A stretch of DNA of 24,541 nucleotides from Bacteroidetes bacterium HGW-Bacteroidetes-12 (GTDB lineage Bacteria > Bacteroidota > Bacteroidia > Flavobacteriales_E > Vicingaceae). Shown here piece after piece: positions 7,770 through 15,729 of this stretch (position 1 is its first letter; each line of letters starts with the position of its first letter). The notes under the pieces were generated by a model. That model was not told the DNA's origin, did no database searches, and was given only the letters and a program-made list of their open reading frames with translations. The translations under genes and the position numbers were made by a program. The stretch covers positions 1 through 24,541 of the forward strand of contig PHDR01000002.1 in the NCBI GenBank assembly GCA_002841035.1, in the 5' to 3' direction.

Positions 7770-10289
7770 ATGTCTAAAAAATTACACAAACAAATAAAAA
7801 TTAGTAAGATAGGATTGTTTTTATTTTTTCTAATTCCAATTACATTAACAGCCCAATTTTCTTTAACTAATGCCCTTGACGACATTAATTATGCTAATCC
7901 AAAGACGTATGAAATTGGAGGGATAACTGTTTCTGGAGCTGAATCTTTTAGTGGACAAGCCATAATTTCTTTAACAGGATTTACTGTTGGTCAAGAAATT
8001 AAAGTGCCTGGCGACATGATAACCAAAGCCATAACCAAGCTTTGGGATCAAAAACTTTTTAATGACATTGAAATTCGAGCTGTTAAAATTGAAGGGAATA
8101 ATATTTTTTTAAACATTAATGTTCAAGAATTACCAAGGTTGTATAAATTCAAATTTAAAGGCGTTAAAAAAGGAAAACAAAAGGCATTGAGAGAAGAGAT
8201 TTCATTAGTTACAGGGATGGTTGTAAATGACAACTTAATTATTAACACTGAAAATAAAATTAAATCTTATTTTGTGGCAAAAGGGTTTTTAAATACAGAT
8301 GTTACTATTATTCAGGAAGTTGATACCAGTAGACAAAACAGTGTTCTTTTAACCATTGAAGTTGATAGGAATAAGCGAACGAAAATTAAGGACATCAACA
8401 TTTATGGAAACAATTCTTTAAAATCGGGCAAACTCAGAAGAAGCATGAAGGATGTTAAAAGAAAAAGAGTTTACAATATTTTTTCAGTCTCAAAATACAT
8501 CCCAAGCAAGTATGAAGAAGGAAAACCCAATATCATAAAAAAATATAACGAAAAAGGATATAGAGATGCTCAAATTGTTTCAGATAGTGTTTATAAAATA
8601 AATAATAAATTAGTTGCAATTGATATAACTATTGAAGAAGGAAATAAATATTATTTTAGAAACATTAAATGGGTGGGAAATAGCATTCATTCTTCTAATG
8701 AGTTAGATAAAATATTAGATATAAAAAAAGGAGAAGTCTATAACAAAAAAACACTAGAGTCGCGTTTATTTATGAATCAAACAGGGCGAGATGTAAGTTC
8801 TCTTTATTTAGATAATGGTTATCTGTTTTTTCAAGTAAACCCTGTTGAAGTAAGTGTGCAAAATGATTCTATAGATATTGAATTAAGAATTTATGAGGGC
8901 AAACAAGCAACTATAAATAAAATTACACTTGTAGGTAATGAAAAAACAAAAGACCATGTGGTTAGAAGAGAAATAAGAACATCACCAGGACAACTCTTTA
9001 GTCGGTCAGATATTATTAGGACGCAACGAGAATTAGCTCAGTTAGGCTATTTCAATCCAGAAACATTAGATGTGAAGCCTCAACCAAATCAAGAAGATGG
9101 AACGGTAGATATTGAATATGTAGTAGAAGAAAAACCATCCGATCAAATAGAACTATCTGGAGGCTGGGGAGCAGGAAGAGTTATTGGTACTTTAGGAGTT
9201 TCTTTTAATAATTTTTCTGCAAAGAATTTATTTAAAGGGAGTGCTTGGCGTCCGCTTCCTGCAGGCGATGGACAACGCCTTTCTGTTAGAGCTCAATCTA
9301 GCGGGACAGGATTTCAGAGCTACAACTTATCATTTACCGAACCTTGGCTTGGAGGCAGAAAACCAAATTCATTAAGCGTAAGCTTATCCCATTCTGTTCA
9401 AAGTATTGGAAGAGGAGAAACTCGTTCATTTATTAAAATGTATGGAATTTCTGCTGGTTTGGGTAGACGATTAAAAGTTCCTGATGATTTTTTTACATTA
9501 TATAACGAGGTATCCTATCAATATTACGTACTCCAAAATTTTGGTTCTAGCTTCGTTTTTTCTGATGGTTTTGCCAATAATTTAAGTTTTAGACATGTAT
9601 TTGCTAGAAATTCTATTGACCAGCCCATCTTTCCTCGTTCTGGATCTAGTGTTTCATTAACATTAAAACACACCGTTCCTTATTCTTGGTTTAGATCATC
9701 AGACACGGACTATAAAACAATGACCGAGCAAGAAAGGAATAAATATGTTGAGTACCATAAATGGACATTCCAAACTTCTTGGTTTACTCGAATTGTTGGA
9801 GAAAAACATTCGTTGGTGCTTAATACAAAATTAGGGTTTGGTTATTTAGGCTCATTTAGTAGCGAAGTAGGAACATCTCCATTTGAGCGTTTCTTTTTAG
9901 GTGGCGATGGGCTTACAGGTTTTGCATTAGATGGTAGAGAAATTATCGCATTAAGGGGCTATGGAAACGGAACGCTTTCACCAAGAACTGGAGCTGCTGC
10001 TGTTACAAAATATACAGCAGAACTTCGTTATCCTTTTTCATTAAATCCTAGTGCTACAATTTATGGCTTGGTTTTTGGAGAAGCAGGAAACTCATGGGAA
10101 AATTTTAAAGACACAAACCCTTTTCAGGTTAATAAATCAGCTGGTGTCGGAATTAGAATTTTTATGCCTATGTTTGGATTGCTTGGATTGGATTGGGGAT
10201 ATCGGTTTGACCAGATACCTGGAAGAACAGACCCAAATAGTAGAACGGAAATACATTTTAGTATTGGAGGAAATATAGGAGGATGGTAG
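7770..10289 (+). CDS. bamA: Outer membrane protein assembly factor BamA
   Basis: An 839-residue Omp85-family protein that inserts and folds beta-barrel proteins into the outer membrane. A signal peptide (about residues 1-28, ending LTAQ) is followed by five POTRA-type repeats to about residue 455, each with the beta-alpha-alpha-beta-beta pattern and YFN/GY-type motifs (KLWDQKLFNDI, NEKGYRDA, LDNGYLFFQV, LAQLGYFNPE). The C-terminal 16-stranded barrel begins near IELSGGWGAG. It carries the lid-loop motif LRGYG, the Omp85 equivalent of the VRGF/Y signature, at about residue 733, and ends in a terminal Trp. It lies between uppS and two ompH genes, the usual Bacteroidota arrangement. No BamB-E-type gene is visible here. 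Confidence 0.95.
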   Translation: MSKKLHKQIKISKIGLFLFFLIPITLTAQFSLTNALDDINYANPKTYEIGGITVSGAESFSGQAIISLTGFTVGQEIKVPGDMITKAITKLWDQKLFNDIEIRAVKIEGNNIFLNINVQELPRLYKFKFKGVKKGKQKALREEISLVTGMVVNDNLIINTENKIKSYFVAKGFLNTDVTIIQEVDTSRQNSVLLTIEVDRNKRTKIKDINIYGNNSLKSGKLRRSMKDVKRKRVYNIFSVSKYIPSKYEEGKPNIIKKYNEKGYRDAQIVSDSVYKINNKLVAIDITIEEGNKYYFRNIKWVGNSIHSSNELDKILDIKKGEVYNKKTLESRLFMNQTGRDVSSLYLDNGYLFFQVNPVEVSVQNDSIDIELRIYEGKQATINKITLVGNEKTKDHVVRREIRTSPGQLFSRSDIIRTQRELAQLGYFNPETLDVKPQPNQEDGTVDIEYVVEEKPSDQIELSGGWGAGRVIGTLGVSFNNFSAKNLFKGSAWRPLPAGDGQRLSVRAQSSGTGFQSYNLSFTEPWLGGRKPNSLSVSLSHSVQSIGRGETRSFIKMYGISAGLGRRLKVPDDFFTLYNEVSYQYYVLQNFGSSFVFSDGFANNLSFRHVFARNSIDQPIFPRSGSSVSLTLKHTVPYSWFRSSDTDYKTMTEQERNKYVEYHKWTFQTSWFTRIVGEKHSLVLNTKLGFGYLGSFSSEVGTSPFERFFLGGDGLTGFALDGREIIALRGYGNGTLSPRTGAAAVTKYTAELRYPFSLNPSATIYGLVFGEAGNSWENFKDTNPFQVNKSAGVGIRIFMPMFGLLGLDWGYRFDQIPGRTDPNSRTEIHFSIGGNIGGW

Positions 10290-10293
10290 TGAG

Positions 10294-10321
10294 TTTTGAG
10301 TGATGAATTTTGAGTGTTGAG
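10294..10321 (+). repeat. 14-bp tandem repeat, TTTTGAGTG family
   Basis: Two adjacent 14-base units, TTTTGAGTGATGAA and TTTTGAGTGTTGAG, begin four bases after the bamA stop, with more degenerate GAGTG/GTGAA words on either side. A related GAGTTATGAG-type block stands at 20636-20677. No coding potential is seen. Confidence 0.75.
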
Positions 10322-10341
10322 TGAAGATAAGTGAATAGACA

Positions 10342-10382
10342 AAACTTTCAACTTTATAAACTTTCAACTTTATAAACTTTAA
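10342..10382 (+). repeat. 16-bp tandem repeat, 2.5 copies
   Basis: AAACTTTCAACTTTAT is repeated exactly twice (10342-10357, 10358-10373), then begins a third time (AAACTTTAA to 10382). It fills most of the gap between bamA and the first ompH gene, next to a different tandem repeat. Identical adjacent units suggest recent slippage. Confidence 0.85.
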
Positions 10383-10398
10383 ATATAAATATAAAACA

Positions 10399-10932
10399 AT
10401 GAAAATGAAAAAATTAAAAAAATATGCACTATTACTTCTCGTAATTTTCATAACATCAGTTGGCTTTAGCCAAAAAATAGGTTACGTTGATACTGAATAT
10501 ATTTTAGACAATATTCCTGAATACAAAGAGGCACAACAAGAATTAGATAAATTATCTATTGAGTGGCAAAAACAATTGGAAAGAAGGTATGCTGAAATAG
10601 ATAAATTATATAAAAATTACCAAGCAGAGCAAATCCTTCTTACTGATGAAATGAAAACCAAACGTGAAGAAGAAATCATAAAAAAAGAAAAAGAAGCTAA
10701 AGAATATCAAAAACAAAAATTTGGTGTTGATGGCGAACTTTTTCAAAAACGACAAGAATTCGTTAAACCTATACAAGATAAAATATATAACGCAATTAGT
10801 GAAGTAGCAAATGTTGGTGGTATTGACATTATATTTGACAAATCCAGTGGATTAACAATGCTTTACACCAACGCCAAATTAAATAAAAGTGATGCTGTAT
10901 TAAAAAAATTAGGATATGAACCTGGTAAATAA
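10399..10932 (+). CDS. OmpH/Skp family periplasmic chaperone 1
   Basis: A 177-residue secreted protein of the OmpH (Skp) family. A basic, hydrophobic signal peptide (MKMKKLKKYALLLLVIFITSVGFSQ) precedes KIGYVDTEYILDNIPEY, the usual first strand and helix of the family. A long charged coiled coil follows at about residues 45-115 (rich in E, K and Q, with EEEIIKKEKEAKEYQKQ). The body closes with VGGIDIIFDKSSGLTMLYTNAKLNKSDAVLKKLG, cut here into a familiar strand-helix pattern. Skp trimers hold unfolded outer-membrane proteins during passage to BamA. The position just after bamA agrees. ATGs at 10399 and 10405 are both possible; the first is kept. Confidence 0.9.
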   Translation: MKMKKLKKYALLLLVIFITSVGFSQKIGYVDTEYILDNIPEYKEAQQELDKLSIEWQKQLERRYAEIDKLYKNYQAEQILLTDEMKTKREEEIIKKEKEAKEYQKQKFGVDGELFQKRQEFVKPIQDKIYNAISEVANVGGIDIIFDKSSGLTMLYTNAKLNKSDAVLKKLGYEPGK

Positions 10933-10954
10933 TAGGAAATTAAATAATTTGGTA

Positions 10955-10962
10955 TAGATTTG
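10955..10962 (+). promoter_or_regulatory. -7 promoter element before the second ompH
   Basis: TAGATTTG matches TAnnTTTG exactly and lies 42 bases before the ATG at 11005, in the 72-base gap between the ompH genes. No clear -33 element was found. It suggests that the second ompH can be transcribed separately. Confidence 0.45.
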
Positions 10963-11004
10963 CATTCAATAAAAAAATATAAACTAAACTAACAACAAAA
11001 ATTA

Positions 11005-11517
11005 ATGAAAACAATAAAATCAACACTATTACTAATCGCAGTTGTGTTATCAACACTTACATACGCACAAAAAACTGTTAAAATAGGACATATTAACTCC
11101 AACGATTTATTGACTGCAATGCCCGAAAGAGAAACGGTTCAAAAGCAAATTGAAGATCATGCTGCTCAATTAACTTCAACCATGGATGCTATGCGTAAAG
11201 AATACGAAACAAAAGTAGGTGAATTTCAGGCTAAACAAGAAGTAATGACTGATATAATAAGAGATAACAAAATCAAAGAAATAACCGATTTAGAAAAAAG
11301 AATAACTGAATTTCAAAAAACTGCTCAAGCTGATTTGCAAAAAAAAGAAGAAACTTTATTACAACCAATTATAGACAAAGCTAAAAAAGCTATTGATGAT
11401 GTTGCTAAAGAAAATAATTTTACGTATATTTTAGATTCCAGTTTGGGGGTTATTTTATACTCCGTTGATTCTGATGATATTTTACCTTTGGTAAAAAAGA
11501 AATTAAACATTCAATAA
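11005..11517 (+). CDS. OmpH/Skp family periplasmic chaperone 2
   Basis: A 170-residue paralogue of the preceding gene. The signal peptide (MKTIKSTLLLIAVVLSTLTYAQ) is followed by KIGHINSNDLLTAMPERE. A coiled-coil segment at about residues 45-120 includes an EFQAKQEVMTD repeat and a QADLQKKEETLLQPI motif, which is the usual end of the helical arms in this family. The C-terminal part (FTYILDSSLGVILY) is the closing strand pair. Tandem ompH genes after bamA are the norm in Bacteroidota. The two proteins may form mixed or separate trimers; the sequence does not tell. The gene ends six bases before an intrinsic terminator that closes the whole envelope cluster. Confidence 0.9.
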   Translation: MKTIKSTLLLIAVVLSTLTYAQKTVKIGHINSNDLLTAMPERETVQKQIEDHAAQLTSTMDAMRKEYETKVGEFQAKQEVMTDIIRDNKIKEITDLEKRITEFQKTAQADLQKKEETLLQPIIDKAKKAIDDVAKENNFTYILDSSLGVILYSVDSDDILPLVKKKLNIQ

Positions 11518-11522
11518 CATTT

Positions 11523-11547
11523 AAAAGCTCCTAATGGAGCTTTTTTT
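11523..11547 (+). terminator. Intrinsic terminator after the bamA-ompH cluster
   Basis: AAAAGCTCC, loop TAAT, GGAGCTTTT, then three more T. The arms are nine perfect pairs with a GCTCC/GGAGC core and a run of seven T in all. It starts five bases after the ompH stop codon. Bases 11548-11648 between it and the convergent crcB gene show nothing further. Confidence 0.88.
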
Positions 11548-11648
11548 ATGACAACCAAATATTAGTTTGTAGGGTATTCTGTTCGAGTTTACAAAAGAAG
11601 GGTTATGGTATTATATGGTTTGTAAAAAGAGTCGGTTTTATTAGTGTT

Positions 11649-12017
11649 TCACAGTTTGTTTTGCGTAAGTAAAAAATAAATAAGAGAAACACCAATACAT
11701 AAACTAATTAAAACATTGGAAAGAGCAATTATAAAATTGCCTTGTTTTAGGAGTTCTACTGTTTCGAAACTAAAAGTGGAAAAAGTACTGAATCCCCCAC
11801 AAAACCCAATAATAATGATTGATTTAGTGAGTGAATTTCCTTCAATTTTTTCATTAAAATAAATAACAGTTAATGCAAGAATTAAACAACTCAATATGTT
11901 TGAAATTAGTGTTCCTAAAGGAAAATTAGTTGCTACAAAATGAAATGTCAATTTTGAAATACTATAGCGACATAATGTTCCTAAACCTCCTGCTATAAAT
12001 ATAAATAAATATTGCAT
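11649..12017 (-). CDS. crcB: Fluoride channel CrcB/Fluc
   Basis: A 122-residue membrane protein with four hydrophobic segments. It has the Fluc signatures GGLGTLCRY near the N-terminus, FPLGTLISNILSC in the second segment and GFCGGFSTFSTFSFE in the third, the last of which contains the pore Phe and Ser/Thr residues. Fluc proteins are dual-topology dimers that export fluoride passively and protect the cytoplasm. The gene follows the PAP2 gene by four bases on the same strand, so it is probably cotranscribed. There is no room for a fluoride riboswitch directly upstream. The CRCB name is old; the function is well established for the family. Confidence 0.93.
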   Translation of the reverse strand: MQYLFIFIAGGLGTLCRYSISKLTFHFVATNFPLGTLISNILSCLILALTVIYFNEKIEGNSLTKSIIIIGFCGGFSTFSTFSFETVELLKQGNFIIALSNVLISLCIGVSLIYFLLTQNKL

Positions 12018-12021
12018 TGTT

Positions 12022-12597
12022 CTATATATTGATTTGAAGTTTAAATTTCTGATTTAATTTTTTTAACCCAAAAAACACCAACCAACCAATTAACATTCCT
12101 AATAAAGCTCCAACAAAAATATCACTAACATAATGCACCCCAACATAAACTCTGCTGTAGGAAACTACAATTGCCCAGCAAAGTAACCCAATAAAAATAA
12201 AAGGAATGTGTTTGTTTAGAACTAAACCCATAAATAATGCTAGAGCAAATGTGTTTGTTGCATGGGATGAAATAAATCCATATTTTCCGCCACAACCATC
12301 AACTAAGTGAACTAACTCTGCTATTTGAGGGTTATGACAAGGGCGTAATCGTTGAAATACTTCTTTAAATAATTGAACTGATGCTTGGTCACTCAACACA
12401 ATTAAAATTATAACGGCTATTAATATGTAAATCATTTTCCATTTTAGCTTGCTTGCACCAACAATAAAGAGAAGTAGATAAAAAGGATACCAAAATGTTT
12501 TGCTTGTGATATAACTAAAAACAACATCAAAAAACGGAGAGTGTATTCCATTTAAGAATAAAAATAGCTGAACATCTATGTCTATAAGTTGTTGAAT
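12022..12597 (-). CDS. PAP2 family phosphatase with no ordinary start codon
   Basis: A membrane phosphatase of the PAP2 superfamily, which dephosphorylates lipid phosphates such as undecaprenyl diphosphate or phosphatidate. The full catalytic signature is present: KEVFQRLRP (K-x6-RP), GFISSHATN (SxH) and SRVYVGVHYVSD (SR-x5-H-x3-D). The first ATG (12433-12435) would drop about 55 residues that are plainly conserved: IDIDVQLFLFLNGIHSPFFD and a first membrane segment, typical of small PAP2 proteins. The frame stays open back to TAA 12631-12633 but contains no ATG, GTG or TTG. I place the start at ATT 12595-12597 (then QQLIDID), where relatives normally have Met; this is inference. Other explanations are a changed start codon, a further-upstream ATT (12625) or a base error. 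It follows the T9SS gene and precedes crcB. Confidence 0.68.
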   Translation of the reverse strand: MQQLIDIDVQLFLFLNGIHSPFFDVVFSYITSKTFWYPFYLLLFIVGASKLKWKMIYILIAVIILIVLSDQASVQLFKEVFQRLRPCHNPQIAELVHLVDGCGGKYGFISSHATNTFALALFMGLVLNKHIPFIFIGLLCWAIVVSYSRVYVGVHYVSDIFVGALLGMLIGWLVFFGLKKLNQKFKLQINI

Positions 12598-12636
12598 AAC
12601 AGTTTTTGTTTGTGGTGCAAATGTAATGAATTAGAT

Positions 12637-14187
12637 TTATCGCACCAAAGTTACTTTTCCTCGGTATTGGTATTGTTGATTTCCTGATGAATTAATTTCT
12701 ATGAAATAGACATAAACGCCAACTTCTTGGAGATTTCCTTTGTTATTAAATGCACCGTTCCATCCTTCTTCTATGTTTTTAGTTTGAAACACTTTTTGCC
12801 CCCATTTATCATAAATAATCATTTGATAGGCTAATGGTTCTGCGAAAGTTACTACAGGTTTAAAAATTGGATTAAATGAGCTTTCAGGAGCAAAAGCATT
12901 AGGAATATAGATTAATGGGTCGTGGTCAACACAGTCTTCATTAGAAGCACTTTTGGCGTCAGATAGATTTCCTACTCGAAGTGCAGGACCTTCAAGGGCA
13001 ATAACTTTATAGCAAAATTCTCCATTTCCTTTTAAAACAGTTGAAACGTCATCAACATAAATAATAGTGTCTAAAAGAGCTGGCATAGATGCGATAGGAG
13101 TTGTTTCCCAAACGCCTCCAAAAGCTCTATAAATTTCATATCCAGATATCCCGCCAACCCAGCCTTCGTAAGGAGTCCATATGATAGTGTTTGTTAGCTC
13201 TAGCCTGTCATTTATGGTGTACAATAGAATTGTTTTACCAATATTTGAGGTGGCTTTTAAATCATTGCATAAGTTAACCATTTCCACTTTATAGGTATAA
13301 GATAGTATGTTAGGTTCTACATTAAAATCACTAATTGTAACTAAGGGATTCATGTTTGGTGTAGCATTAACGCTTCCAATTGTTACGTATCCATCAACTG
13401 GATTTTGCATTCTTTTAATGATATAACTTTTTGCATCGGCAGCAGTATCTACATAAAACTGTATGTCAATTTGGTTGTCGCTAACAACGGTTGCTCTATA
13501 TAAATAAAGAAAATTTGGGTCTTTTAAGAAAAAATCAGCATTTAAGTTAATGATGTTGGTTGAAGATGAAAATGGACCAACACCATTATTTTCTATTGCC
13601 CTTACATAAAATTCATAAGACGAACCTTGAACTACTCCCGAAAAAGTAAAGTTGGTAGCGTTGGTTGTTCCTCCAGAAATAAATGGAGCTGCATCTTGAC
13701 TTACAAAAATTTCATACAACACATTTGTTCCAGAAGTAAAATCATCATAGGCGTTCCATTTTAAATTTACGGATGCGGCACAAATGTTTATGGTGTTTTC
13801 CAGAAACAAAGTGTTGTGGTAATTATCTCCATTTATGGAAGCATTTCCGCAAATATCTTTTACTCTAACTCCATATTCTCGTGGACTTGAATCTGATGAA
13901 TTATTGTTCGCATCTCCAAAAGGAATTATAAAACACAAACCAGCTCCAAAAGGAACGGTTGCTATGGTAATATCAGCTAATGTAATAGGGTCGAACATGA
14001 TAATGTCATACTCTTGAATATCATCGGTTGTGCTTTGTTGCCAGCAAATTATTACATCTCCATTAGGTAAAACGGAAACGGAATCAACAATAACGGTAGT
14101 TAATGGGGGTGAGCCTGGTACACATTGGGATCTTACATCAATAAATGAAGTGAGAAAAAGAACGATAATGAGAATATATTTTGACAT
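12637..14187 (-). CDS. Secreted protein with T9SS type B sorting domain
   Basis: A 516-residue exported protein with signal peptide MSKYILIIVLFLTSFIDVRSQ. The mature part is mostly beta-sandwich in character, with fibronectin type III-like stretches (for example NLKWNAYDDFTSGTNVLYEI, GSSYEFYVRAIENNG and NTIIWTPYEGWVGGISGYEI). The last 90 residues (about 427-516) form the gliding-motility/CHU_C type B sorting domain: YIPNAFAPES, MIIYDKWGQKVFQT, GWNGAF, VGVYVYFIEI and RGKVTLVR. Such domains direct proteins through the type IX secretion system to the cell surface or medium. Start: the ATG at 14187 is preferred, since the in-frame GTG at 14244 would add a second hydrophobic head and overlap the DUF4924 gene. 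The binding partner is unknown; no enzymatic motif was seen. Confidence 0.9.
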   Translation of the reverse strand: MSKYILIIVLFLTSFIDVRSQCVPGSPPLTTVIVDSVSVLPNGDVIICWQQSTTDDIQEYDIIMFDPITLADITIATVPFGAGLCFIIPFGDANNNSSDSSPREYGVRVKDICGNASINGDNYHNTLFLENTINICAASVNLKWNAYDDFTSGTNVLYEIFVSQDAAPFISGGTTNATNFTFSGVVQGSSYEFYVRAIENNGVGPFSSSTNIINLNADFFLKDPNFLYLYRATVVSDNQIDIQFYVDTAADAKSYIIKRMQNPVDGYVTIGSVNATPNMNPLVTISDFNVEPNILSYTYKVEMVNLCNDLKATSNIGKTILLYTINDRLELTNTIIWTPYEGWVGGISGYEIYRAFGGVWETTPIASMPALLDTIIYVDDVSTVLKGNGEFCYKVIALEGPALRVGNLSDAKSASNEDCVDHDPLIYIPNAFAPESSFNPIFKPVVTFAEPLAYQMIIYDKWGQKVFQTKNIEEGWNGAFNNKGNLQEVGVYVYFIEINSSGNQQYQYRGKVTLVR

Positions 14188-14227
14188 TGATATACTGCTT
14201 AATAACGAAATAATAATAAAAAAAGTA

Positions 14228-14788
14228 TTAATTATTAATTTCACTACTAAATGTTAGTTCTCCTTTTTGAAGTTTGTTGTATCTATTGGTAAGAATGGCT
14301 AGCAAACCGCTAAACGAATTAATGGCTTCTTTGGTTGCCTCTCCTATCTGTTCGTTTTTCAATTTTAACACCAAAAAACCATACAGTCCAATTAGGCAAG
14401 CGTGAACTTCGTTTTTTGCCTCGTTGTTTGCTTTTTGCATTAGGCTTTCAATATTTTCGGACGTTTTAATGTATTGATTTTGGTAATCTTTGTCTTGAAG
14501 TGTAGTTAATAATGAATTGTGTAGGTTATTAAGTTCTTCTATTCTTGTGTTTACATAATCAAGGTGTCCTTTTTCAGATATTCCTTGTTTTAGCATTTGT
14601 TCGACTATATTTTTATACCACAATTTCATTTCTGCTTTTACGTCATCAGTTACTGTAAATTTTGAAATAATAGTATCATAAATCTGATCTAAATCGAATG
14701 CATTAAACCGAACTAAATCTTCTATTTGCCACATATATAAAATATACTCGGCAATATTCGTTTTTTCTTTTTCTTGGGCTATAAGCAT
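14228..14788 (-). CDS. DUF4924 family protein
   Basis: A cytoplasmic, mainly helical protein of 186 residues, function unknown. It begins MLIAQEKEKTNIAEYILYMW, the conserved opening of the Bacteroidota-only DUF4924 family (IAEYILYMWQIEDLVR). Longer helices follow, with ISEKGHLDYV and EVHACLIGLYGFLVLKLK. The ATG at 14788 is chosen: an in-frame GTG at 14854 would add residues with no likeness to the family. There is no signal peptide or membrane segment. It lies between the OmpH-like gene and the T9SS protein gene, 40 bases before the latter. A hairpin with a U-tail lies 80 bases upstream, so it may be transcribed from within that gap. Confidence 0.8.
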   Translation of the reverse strand: MLIAQEKEKTNIAEYILYMWQIEDLVRFNAFDLDQIYDTIISKFTVTDDVKAEMKLWYKNIVEQMLKQGISEKGHLDYVNTRIEELNNLHNSLLTTLQDKDYQNQYIKTSENIESLMQKANNEAKNEVHACLIGLYGFLVLKLKNEQIGEATKEAINSFSGLLAILTNRYNKLQKGELTFSSEINN

Positions 14789-14867
14789 AGTTATGGGTGT
14801 CTTTAATATATAAATTTCTACAATCAAGTCATCACCACTAAGTAGCATCAACACTTTAATTTACAAT

Positions 14868-14943
14868 AAAAAAGCATTGATAATCTTCAGTGAACAATTG
14901 GCAAAAAACAACGGCAGCCTTTACTAACTGAAGATTGATAGCT
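14868..14943 (-). ncRNA. Hairpin with U-tail, candidate structured RNA or terminator
   Basis: On the minus strand the arms AATCTTCAGT and ACTGAAGATT (14927-14936 and 14882-14891) pair perfectly over ten bases. An outer AGC/GCT pair beyond a small internal loop is followed at once by six T. The 35-base loop contains GGCTGCCG and GCC words that could pair. The long loop is unlike a standard terminator, and the upstream OmpH-like gene ends 24 bases before it. It may be the 3' end of that transcript, or a short RNA. It does not match tRNA, tmRNA or SRP RNA patterns I know. Confidence 0.35.
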
Positions 14944-14967
14944 CTGGACTTTACAGATAGGTACTAG

Positions 14968-15618
14968 TTATGGTTGTATAGGTTTTGGTTTATCTTCTTG
15001 GTATTTTTTATTCAATCCCTCAACAACCTCAAGTGTTATGTCAATGTTTTTATTAAAATCTAACACGAAATTTCGTGTTTGTGATTCTCCAATTATAATA
15101 TCGAAATGGGTGTTTTTGTTGTGTGTAACAATATAATCTTTAATGGCTTTGTAAAGTTGATTGTTAAGTTTTATCATTTCTTGTTCGTAATTTTGAGCGT
15201 ATTGATCACGCATTTTATAAAGTTTTTCTTCTTCATCAGCCAATTCTTTTTGTTTTAACTCTCCTTCAAATTGAGTCATCGAGGGGGCTTTTTTTCTAAA
15301 GTCTTCAATTTTTCGTTGAAATTCGGCTGATTTTACTTTCAATTCTGAATCATATGACTTTTCTCTTTTTTCTAGCTTTGTTTTTAGTTCTTCGTATAAA
15401 TCATATTTCAATTGTAAAGAATCAACATTAATGTAACCAATTTTAGAAATGTAGTTCGTATCTCTAATAGGTGCTTCATTAGTGGTTTCAACTATTTTGT
15501 TTTCAGTTGTTTCTGTAATTTCAGGAAGTGCTGTTTTTGGTGAAGTAAATTGAATGTAATATAAAACGGCAACGGCTATTAACAATGCCGAATTTAGAGC
15601 GATAGAAATGTTTTTCAT
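14968..15618 (-). CDS. OmpH/Skp-like protein with N-terminal membrane anchor
   Basis: A 216-residue third member of the OmpH family in this window. The N-terminus has one hydrophobic segment (about residues 6-24, ALNSALLIAVAVLYYIQF) without a clear cleavage site, so the protein is probably membrane-anchored with its body in the periplasm. A low-complexity T/E linker (about 30-50) leads to KIGYINVDSLQLKYDLYEEL, the family's typical first block. The coiled coil of about residues 75-150 includes FRKKAPSMTQFEGELKQKEL. The closing part (THFDIIIGESQTRNFVLDFNKNIDIT) fits the end of the fold. It is far from bamA and on the other strand, in a separate group with DUF4924. Role unknown beyond family likeness. 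Confidence 0.8.
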   Translation of the reverse strand: MKNISIALNSALLIAVAVLYYIQFTSPKTALPEITETTENKIVETTNEAPIRDTNYISKIGYINVDSLQLKYDLYEELKTKLEKREKSYDSELKVKSAEFQRKIEDFRKKAPSMTQFEGELKQKELADEEEKLYKMRDQYAQNYEQEMIKLNNQLYKAIKDYIVTHNKNTHFDIIIGESQTRNFVLDFNKNIDITLEVVEGLNKKYQEDKPKPIQP

Positions 15619-15729
15619 TATCTGTTTTTATTGTTTAGAACACAAAATTGAACATTATTTTCTTAATCGAAAATTTAATAGTCATAAAAGGTTACTGAAA
15701 AACACTTAATTAATTTTAAATTAGGAGGG

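Noticed and set aside
10051..10278. Plus-strand frame inside the end of bamA
   Set aside because: It is an out-of-frame reading of the conserved final barrel strands.
14789..14854. GTG-started longer form of the DUF4924 protein
   Set aside because: The added residues lack likeness to the family, whose members begin with the MxIAQEK block found at ATG 14788.
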